A stretch of 10,653 bases of DNA from Aquimarina sp. (lineage in GTDB: Bacteria; Bacteroidota; Bacteroidia; Flavobacteriales; Flavobacteriaceae), in the NCBI GenBank assembly GCA_002697475.1, contig NZVW01000062.1, forward strand, positions 1 to 10,653, written 5' to 3'. Every line of letters begins with the position of its first letter. Position 1 is the first letter of the stretch. The translations under genes were made by a program, and so were the position numbers. The notes beneath the pieces are model-generated. The model was not told the DNA's origin, made no database searches, and saw only the letters and a program-made list of their open reading frames with translations. Positions 1 to 6,000 of the stretch are shown in pieces.

Positions 1-661
1 ATTGATGTCTGGTGATTTCAATAACCAGCTCATCATAAATGATTTCTTTCCTTCCAAAACTTAAAACAATCAATGATCTTTTAGTATCCGCATCAGAACT
101 TCCTTTAACTCTGGTTATTTTTTGAGGATATAAATGAAACTGTTCAGCTACAGTTATTATTTCTTCTTCAGCCTTATATGGCAGAATGATTACCAATCTT
201 CCTGTATCCGACAGTAATTTTGAAGAGCCATACAACAAATGCTCAAAGGGAAGAGCATCTTCAAATCGAGCCAAATCCCTTTTTTTGTTATCCGTCTTAT
301 AATTTTCTGTATAAAAAGGAGGATTACTAATAATTAAATCATACTTATCATCTATTTCAGTAAAAAATTCCTGGAAAGATGCGTGATAACAAAACAATCT
401 GTCTCCCCACGGAGACTTTTCAAAATTTTCTACTGTTTGTTCGTATGCATCTTCATCAATTTCTACTGCATCGATTGTTTCTGCAGTTGACCGCTGAGCG
501 ATAATAAGCGAAACAACACCTGTACCCGCACCGATATCCAAAACAGAATATACATTATCTACTGGTGCCCAGCATCCTAAGAGCACACCATCGGTACCTA
601 TTTTCATTGCACAGCGATCCTGATGTACTTCAAATTGCTTGAATGAAAAAGGCTTATTCAT
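1..661 (-). CDS. trmN6: tRNA1(Val) A37 N6-methyltransferase, TrmN6/YfiC-like (3' end outside window)
   Basis: SAM-dependent class I methyltransferase. By homology it makes N6-methyladenosine at position 37, next to the anticodon; the E. coli YfiC substrate is tRNA1(Val). The reading frame is open from an ATG at 661 to the window edge, giving 220 residues, so only the last few residues are likely missing. It starts MNKPFSFKQFEVHQDRCAMK, the usual N-terminus of this family. The SAM-binding motif DIGAGTG lies at residues 42-48, the acidic motif II residue is in AVEID (65-69), and the catalytic NPPF of N6-adenine methyltransferases is at 113-116. A basic stretch with KKRDLARFEDAL follows, where the family normally has a conserved Arg/Ala/Arg segment. 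It starts 16 bases after the rimM stop and is probably the third gene of the rpsP operon. No clear Shine-Dalgarno is present, as is usual in Bacteroidota. The substrate tRNA is inferred from the family. Confidence 0.88.
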   Translation of the reverse strand, partial: MNKPFSFKQFEVHQDRCAMKIGTDGVLLGCWAPVDNVYSVLDIGAGTGVVSLIIAQRSTAETIDAVEIDEDAYEQTVENFEKSPWGDRLFCYHASFQEFFTEIDDKYDLIISNPPFYTENYKTDNKKRDLARFEDALPFEHLLYGSSKLLSDTGRLVIILPYKAEEEIITVAEQFHLYPQKITRVKGSSDADTKRSLIVLSFGRKEIIYDELVIEITRHQ

Positions 662-677
662 GCTACACAAAAAGTTA

Positions 678-1205
678 TTATTGAAGGTACAGGTCAATTA
701 GACCCTCCGGAGTATTAACAAATATAGTATTTGTGGTACGATCTACTTTATGTATAAACTCGTCATTCATAGGAATAAGGATTTCTACTCCGTCTCGATC
801 TATTTCAAAAAGAGCTTGAGCCGTACTATCATTAATTCCCTTAATAACTCCTACCTTGCCATAAGAAAGGTCTTCTATGGTGAATCCAATGATTTCGTGG
901 TAGTAAAATTGATCTCCTTCAAGAGCTGGTAACAAAGAAAGAGGCAGATAAATATCAGCTTTTAGCAAATCATCCGCATCATCCTCAGAGTCTACATCTT
1001 CAAACTTAACTCTCAAAAGATCAGATTTATGCAGTTTACTTTTTTCAATAAAAAATGGAACCAGATTATCATTATAATCGATAAATACTGATTCCATTTC
1101 TAAATAGCTTTCGGGTTCATCAGTATCAAGTTTAATCAATACCTCTCCCTTAAAACTGAATTTACTTACGATTTTACCGAGATAGAAGCAATCTTCTTTC
1201 TTCAT
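678..1205 (-). CDS. rimM: Ribosome maturation factor RimM
   Basis: RimM binds S19 and helps fold the 3' (head) domain of 16S rRNA during 30S assembly, in the cytoplasm. The 175-residue product has the normal family length. The N-terminal RimM beta-barrel covers about residues 6-90 and opens with FYLGKIVSKFSFKGEV, the usual 'G-I-hydrophobic-K-x-F/H-G-x-K/E-G-E' pattern. The C-terminal PRC-barrel covers about 98-172 and shows FYYHEIIGF, then G-x-I-x-G-I-N and the LIPMNDEFI strand typical of flavobacterial RimM. The ATG at 1205 lies only 12 bases after the rpsP stop, and trmN6 follows after 16 bases, so the three are almost certainly co-transcribed. The rpsP-rimM pair is one of the most conserved gene pairs in bacteria. 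No anomalies were seen. Confidence 0.96.
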   Translation of the reverse strand: MKKEDCFYLGKIVSKFSFKGEVLIKLDTDEPESYLEMESVFIDYNDNLVPFFIEKSKLHKSDLLRVKFEDVDSEDDADDLLKADIYLPLSLLPALEGDQFYYHEIIGFTIEDLSYGKVGVIKGINDSTAQALFEIDRDGVEILIPMNDEFIHKVDRTTNTIFVNTPEGLIDLYLQ

Positions 1206-1217
1206 CGTTTACAACTA

Positions 1218-1736
1218 CTATTCTTCTTCGTTAGTAGCCTCTTCAGTTGCTTCTTCTGCAGATGCTTCAGCAGCAGCTTCTTCCTGAGCAGCTTTCGCTT
1301 CAGCTTCACGCTTAGCGTTTGCTTCCTTCTCAGCTTCTAAAGCTTTAGCTTTTTCAGCATCCTTAGCTTTTGTAAGAGCATCTTTCTTAGCGCTAACAGC
1401 ATTTTCTTTTTCTGTTAACCAAGCCTGAAATTTTTCTTCAGCTTGCTCTTCAGTTAAAGCTCCTTTTTTCACACCTCCTAAAAGGTGATTCTTTAATAAA
1501 GCTCCTCTGTAAGAAAGGATAGCTTTAGCAGTGTCAGTTGGCTGAGCACCATTTTGTAACCACTTCACAGCTCCATCTATATCAAGATCGATCTGAGCAG
1601 GATTAGAATTAGGATTATAAGTTCCTAATTTTTCTAAAAATCTACCGTCTCTCTTTGCTCTGGAGTCAGCAGCTACGATCCAGTAAAAAGGTTTTCCTTT
1701 TTTACCGTGTCTCTGTAATCTAATTTTAACAGGCAT
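1218..1736 (-). CDS. rpsP: 30S ribosomal protein S16 with Ala/Glu/Lys-rich C-terminal extension
   Basis: Small-subunit ribosomal protein that binds 16S rRNA early in 30S assembly. The N-terminal part, residues 1 to about 85, is canonical: MPVKIRLQRHGKKGKPFYWI, then VAADSRAKRDGRFLEKLGTY, NPNSNP, and the QPTDTAKAILSYRGALLKNH segment. Most bacterial S16 proteins end there at about 80-90 residues. This one continues for about another 85 residues of highly charged, low-complexity sequence rich in Ala, Glu and Lys. That tail is predicted to form a long helix or coiled coil and ends in an acidic run (ATEEATNEEE). Such tails are known in Bacteroidota S16, so this is a lineage feature and not a frameshift. 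It is the first gene of the operon. The start is the only plausible ATG, 46-50 bases downstream of the expected transcription start. Confidence 0.97.
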   Translation of the reverse strand: MPVKIRLQRHGKKGKPFYWIVAADSRAKRDGRFLEKLGTYNPNSNPAQIDLDIDGAVKWLQNGAQPTDTAKAILSYRGALLKNHLLGGVKKGALTEEQAEEKFQAWLTEKENAVSAKKDALTKAKDAEKAKALEAEKEANAKREAEAKAAQEEAAAEASAEEATEEATNEEE

Positions 1737-1750
1737 AAAAATTAATTTTT

Positions 1751-1784
1751 GGGTTCACGACCCTGATTATAATTTAATTAAGGG
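1751..1784 (-). promoter_or_regulatory. rpsP leader with two mutually exclusive short hairpins
   Basis: Two inverted repeats share the same central bases. GGGT (1751-1754) can pair with ACCC (1760-1763) around a 5-base loop. CCCT (1761-1764) can pair with AGGG (1781-1784) around a 16-base AT-only loop. In the transcript only one can form at a time. The stems are just 4 bp, so this is a weak structural observation and not a demonstrated regulator. Confidence 0.25.
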
Positions 1785-1786
1785 CG

Positions 1787-1794
1787 CAAAGATA
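1787..1794 (-). promoter_or_regulatory. -7 element of the rpsP-rimM-trmN6 promoter
   Basis: On the minus strand the sequence reads TATCTTTG, an exact match to the Bacteroidota -7 consensus TAnnTTTG. It is followed by CGCCC, where transcription should begin a few bases downstream (about 1780-1785). This leaves a leader of roughly 45-50 bases before the rpsP ATG. No good TTTG-like -33 element is found at the usual 19-20 base spacing. A TTTG at 1806-1809 on the same strand is only 11 bases away, so the -33 side is weak or atypical. Confidence 0.65.
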
Positions 1795-1897
1795 CAGCTT
1801 TTTGACAAATAAAAGGATTTTGAGCTATTAATTTTACAGTATACCAAACTTTAAGAACAAGACTACAATTTCAAGTTTTTTCTTAGTAAAAATGACC

Positions 1898-1930
1898 TTT
1901 CATCGGCATTAAACTATTTTCATCGGTGTT
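1898..1930 (+). repeat. Pair of TTTCATCGG direct repeats, 20-base period
   Basis: TTTCATCGGCATT starts at 1898 and TTTCATCGGTGTT at 1918. The core TTTCATCGG is identical in both and the two copies are 20 bases apart, so both face the same side of the helix. The second copy ends 25 bases upstream of the -33 element of the lipoprotein promoter, a typical activator position. Directly repeated half sites with a period close to two helical turns are characteristic of LytTR-type response regulators. The assignment to any regulator is inference. Confidence 0.5.
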
Positions 1931-1955
1931 TTTTGTCGATTTTTTTACTTTTTAG

Positions 1956-1986
1956 TTGGTTAGCATACAATCATAATCTATATTTG
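1956..1986 (+). promoter_or_regulatory. Promoter of the lipoprotein gene
   Basis: A -33 element TTG (1956-1958) is separated by exactly 20 bases from the -7 element TATATTTG (1979-1986), which matches TAnnTTTG fully. Transcription should start near 1990-1993, giving a leader of about 45 bases before the lipoprotein start codon. Confidence 0.65.
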
Positions 1987-1990
1987 TTTA

Positions 1991-2016
1991 ATATTCTTTT
2001 TCCAAGAAAAGAATAT
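1991..2016 (+). repeat. Perfect 10-bp inverted repeat at the expected transcript start
   Basis: ATATTCTTTT (1991-2000) and AAAAGAATAT (2007-2016) are exact reverse complements around the 6-base spacer TCCAAG. It begins 4 bases after the -7 element, so it is either a protein operator spanning the start site or a hairpin at the very 5' end of the mRNA. It is followed at once by a tandem duplication of AAGCCCC (2017-2030), just before the start codon. Confidence 0.6.
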
Positions 2017-2038
2017 AAGCCCCAAGCCCCAAATGCCT

Positions 2039-2881
2039 ATGAATAAAATAATTACTCTTTTTTTAGCAGCAATCTGCCTTTTCACATCCTGTACTACAGA
2101 CATAGAAGTCAACTCTCCTGCCCTTCAGGCTACAAAAAAAGGAGAATTGATCAGAGCATATACAAAGAAGGCATATATACATGAAGACGGAACTCTGGAA
2201 ATACAGGGATCAATAGGTTCAGAATCCATAAGTTTTACTATAGCCGGAATAAATACCGGCAAATATAAAATCGGAGAAAATAACGCTAACATCGCCAGTT
2301 ACAAAAATGATTCTGGCAAATATATTAGTGAAAGCGAAACAACTGATGGCGAAGTTATTATCACAAGCCTCTCTAACAATGAAGTATCTGGAGAATTCTA
2401 TTTTAGAAATCTAAAGGATGTAGACGGTAATACTGTAGATCTTATGAACGGATGGTTCTATAGATTGCCATTAGAGAATTATACCGAACAAGAAATTGTA
2501 ATAACGGTAGGAGAAGAAAACCCATGCCTCTTAAATGCATCTTTAACTGCATTGATTAACGGCGAGTCCATGATTACGGAGTATCATGATGCGCGCGCAA
2601 TTGGTGCGGATAATGCTTCAGTTATAATAGAAGGCTATAATGACGATGAAGAAATCACCATATTATTCCCTGTTGATGTGGAACCTGGAACATATAGCCT
2701 TCAAGGAGCAGGTGATTTTAGTGCAACCTATGGCCCGAGAGGTGAAAAATCCTCTGCAGTGTCAGGTAATCTAACTATTACCGGACACAATAAAGAAGAT
2801 AAATGTATTACCGGAAGTTTTGAATTTGTTACCCGAAGTGGTTACAATGTTACAGAAGGTAATTTTGACTTTGGATACTAG
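2039..2881 (+). CDS. Predicted outer-membrane lipoprotein with two DUF6252-like repeats
   Basis: Secreted lipoprotein of unknown function. The N-terminus MNKIITLFLAAICLFTSC is a type II signal peptide with lipobox FTSC. The mature protein would start at the Cys followed by TTDIE. I prefer the ATG at 2039, because the Lys then sits directly after Met in a normal n-region; an in-frame ATG at 2033 would add only Met-Pro. The mature part appears to be two copies of one beta-rich module. Copy 1 (about residues 25-147) has A-x-x-x-G-E, then LEIQGS, INTGKYKIG, GEVIIT, VSGEFYFRN and GWFYRLPL. Copy 2 (about 163-280) has A-L-I-N-G-E, then VIIEGY, VEPGTYSLQ, GNLTIT, ITGSFEFVT and EGNFDFGY. This resembles the flavobacterial DUF6252 family, which I name from memory. 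The gene has its own promoter and terminator and so is probably monocistronic. Confidence 0.88.
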   Translation: MNKIITLFLAAICLFTSCTTDIEVNSPALQATKKGELIRAYTKKAYIHEDGTLEIQGSIGSESISFTIAGINTGKYKIGENNANIASYKNDSGKYISESETTDGEVIITSLSNNEVSGEFYFRNLKDVDGNTVDLMNGWFYRLPLENYTEQEIVITVGEENPCLLNASLTALINGESMITEYHDARAIGADNASVIIEGYNDDEEITILFPVDVEPGTYSLQGAGDFSATYGPRGEKSSAVSGNLTITGHNKEDKCITGSFEFVTRSGYNVTEGNFDFGY

Positions 2882-2905
2882 TTTATATAACTCAACTATA
2901 GGGCG

Positions 2906-2947
2906 AGAAGCGTTCATTCTTTAATTAGATGGGCGCTTTTCTTTTTT
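2906..2947 (+). terminator. Rho-independent terminator of the lipoprotein gene
   Basis: AGAAGCGTTC (2906-2915) pairs with GGGCGCTTTT (2931-2940), with three G-T wobbles, around a 15-base loop. CTTTTTT follows to 2947. It starts 25 bases after the lipoprotein stop codon. Confidence 0.7.
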
Positions 2948-3011
2948 CTAAAAAGGTACAGCAGTTGATAACTAAGAATAACTTTATATTTTAGGTTTCT
3001 TACTATTTATT

Positions 3012-3019
3012 TAATTTTG
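3012..3019 (+). promoter_or_regulatory. Candidate -7 element for dnaE
   Basis: TAATTTTG matches TAnnTTTG and lies 45 bases upstream of the dnaE ATG. The -33 region at the right spacing is only a T-rich run (TTTT, 2989-2992), so the promoter is plausible but not strong. A small inverted repeat, CTTAG (3026-3030) with CTAAG (3040-3044), lies at the expected 5' end of the transcript. Confidence 0.45.
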
Positions 3020-3064
3020 AAATTACTTAGTTAAGGGAGCTAAGCATATTCCAAATCACTTCTT

Positions 3065-6000
3065 ATGTATTTAATTTTTGATACCGAAACCACCGGATTA
3101 CCAAAGCGTTGGGATGCACCAATCAGTGACTCTGATAACTGGCCCAGATGCATTCAGATAGCCTGGCAATTACACGATGAAATGGGTAATTGTATTGAAC
3201 ATCAGGATTATTTGGTTAAACCCGAAGGTTTCAATATTCCATATGATGCTGAGAAAATACACGGAATATCCACAGAGCTTGCCGAAAAAGAAGGTATCTC
3301 TTTACAAGAAGTTCTTGAAAAATTTAATATCGCCCTTTCTAAAACAAAGTTCATTGTAGGTCAAAATGTAGGTTTTGATGTAAATATTATGGGTGCAGAA
3401 TTTTATAGAGCTAGTCTGAATAATGACCTGCAAGAACTTCCTGTGCTTGACACTTGTACTGAGACCACTGCAGAACTTTGTCAAATCCCTGGTGGTCGTG
3501 GAGGTAAATTTAAACTCCCTACTTTAACGGAATTACACGAGCACTTATTCGGAGTTGGTTTTAACGAAGCGCATAATGCAACTGCCGATGTTGAGGCGAC
3601 AACCAGATGCTTTTTAGAATTAATAAGAAAGCAGGTTTTTACCAAAGAAGAGCTTGATGTTCAGCCAGACTATTTCCAAAGGTTTAGAGAAAAGAATCCA
3701 GAACCTATTCAACTTATAGGGCTAAAACACATTAATCTCAAAGAAGCTTCAAAAAGAATCAGAGAGAAGTTTTCCGCTGACCAAGAACCCGATCTTACGC
3801 AACAAGAGATAAAGGAAAATATTGCTGTACTGGATGAGGCTGACTTTGTACATCTTCATAATCATACACAGTTTTCTGTACTTCAGTCAACGACAAGCAT
3901 TCCTGACTTGGTCAATGTTGCTGCTAAACACAAAATGAAAGCCGTGGCCATGACTGATCACGCTAATATGATGGGTGCTTTCCATTTTGTTCAGACCGTT
4001 TCTAATCATAACAGATCAATAGAAGCTGCTAATGCAGAAGCTTTAGAAAAAGGTGAAACACCTGCAGGAGTAGAGATTAAACCAATAGTAGGTTGCGAGT
4101 TTTTTGTCTGTGAAAATCATAAGGATAAATCCAGAAAAGATAATGGCTATCAAATAGTAATGCTAGCTAAAAATAAACGAGGTTATCATAACCTAGCCAA
4201 AATGTCTTCAACTGCATTTGTTGATGGATTTTATTATGTACCAAGAATTGATAAAGAAGTTATTAAGCAGTATAAGGAAGATATTATCGTCCTTACAGGA
4301 AACCTATATGGAGAGGTTCCTAGCAAAGTACTAAATGTAGGTGAAAAACAAGCCGAGGAAGCCTTATTATGGTGGAAAGAACAATTTGGCGATGATCTCT
4401 ACATAGAGATCATGAGACACAATCAAGAGGATGAAAACAGAGTAAATCAGGTCTTAATTGAATTTTCAAAAAAACATGATATTAAGCTTGTAGCAACTAA
4501 TAACACCTATTATTGCGACAAGAAAGATGCCAACGCTCATGACATTCTATTGTGTGTAAAGGATGGTGAAAAACAAGCAACACCCATAGGGAGAGGTCGT
4601 GGTTACCGTTATGGATTACCCAATCAGGAATATTACTTTAAGTCTCAGGATGAAATGAAATCTTTATTTAAAGATTTACCTGAAGCTATATTGAATATCA
4701 GCGAAATACTTGACAAAGTAGAACCTTTTGAATTAGCCAGAGACGTATTGCTTCCTGCATTTGATATCCCTGAAAGATTCAGGTCTGAAGAAGATAAAAT
4801 TGACGGAGGAAAACGAGGAGAAAATGCCTATTTAAAACATCTCACTTATGAAGGTGCTAAAAAGCGCTATGGAGAAATCACTGAAGAAATTAAAGAACGT
4901 TTAGATTTTGAACTACAGGTAATCGAAAAAACTGGCTATCCGGGATACTTCCTAATTGTAGAAGATTTTATTAGAGCCGCCAGAGAAATGGGAGTTTCTG
5001 TGGGCCCCGGAAGAGGTTCTGCCGCAGGATCAGCAGTAGCTTACTGCTTATGGATCACAAACCTGGACCCAATTCAGTACGATCTTCTTTTTGAGCGTTT
5101 TTTAAATCCTGATCGTGTTAGCATGCCTGATATTGATATCGATTTTGATGACGAAGGACGTGGACGAGTTATGGACTATGTAATTGAAAAGTATGGCTCC
5201 AATCAGGTAGCCCAAATTATAACATATGGTACTATGGCTGCCAAATCTTCTATCAGAGATACTGCCAGAGTGCTGGATTTACCATTAAGTGACGCCGACA
5301 GGATAGCTAAATTAATTCCCAATATGTCTAAGCTGGGTAAGATATTTGGGATAGATGAAGCGACTTTAAAACAAAAATTCCGAGGCGATGAGCTTGAAAA
5401 AATTAACGAACTACTAAATATAGCAGAAGGTGCTGACCTACAAGCAGAAACTCTTAATCAAGCAAGAGTGTTGGAAGGCTCTGTTCGTAACACAGGTATA
5501 CACGCCTGTGGAGTAATTATCACTCCTGATGATATTACGAAATTTGTTCCCGTAGCACTTGCTAAGGATTCTGATATGTACTGTACGCAATTTGACAACT
5601 CGGTTGTAGAAAGTGCAGGACTTCTAAAAATGGACTTCCTTGGCCTTAAAACATTGACTTTAATCAAAGACACTGTTAAGATTGTCAAAGCCAAATATGA
5701 CATTGATCTGGACCCGGAAAGTTTTCCTTTAGACGATGAAGAAACATATGCTTTATTCCAGCGTGGTGAAACCGTCGGTATATTCCAGTATGAATCTCCA
5801 GGAATGCAGAAATACCTTAAGGAACTAAAACCAACCGTTTTTGCAGACCTCATAGCAATGAATGCATTATACCGTCCGGGACCTTTAGAATACATACCTA
5901 GTTTTATTAACAGAAAACATGGTAAAGAAGAAATCAATTATGATCTAGAAGCTTGTGAAGAATACCTGAAAGAGACTTATGGTATTACGGTATATCAGGA

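Noticed and set aside
1241..1400. Low-complexity Ala/Glu/Lys codons in rpsP as a frameshift or assembly error
   Set aside because: The frame stays open to a stop 12 bases before rimM, and such tails are a known trait of Bacteroidota S16.
5458..5937. Open frame of 159 codons on the minus strand inside dnaE
   Set aside because: It lies antisense to the conserved polymerase core. Its translation is Ser-rich without motifs, as expected from the shadow of a constrained gene.
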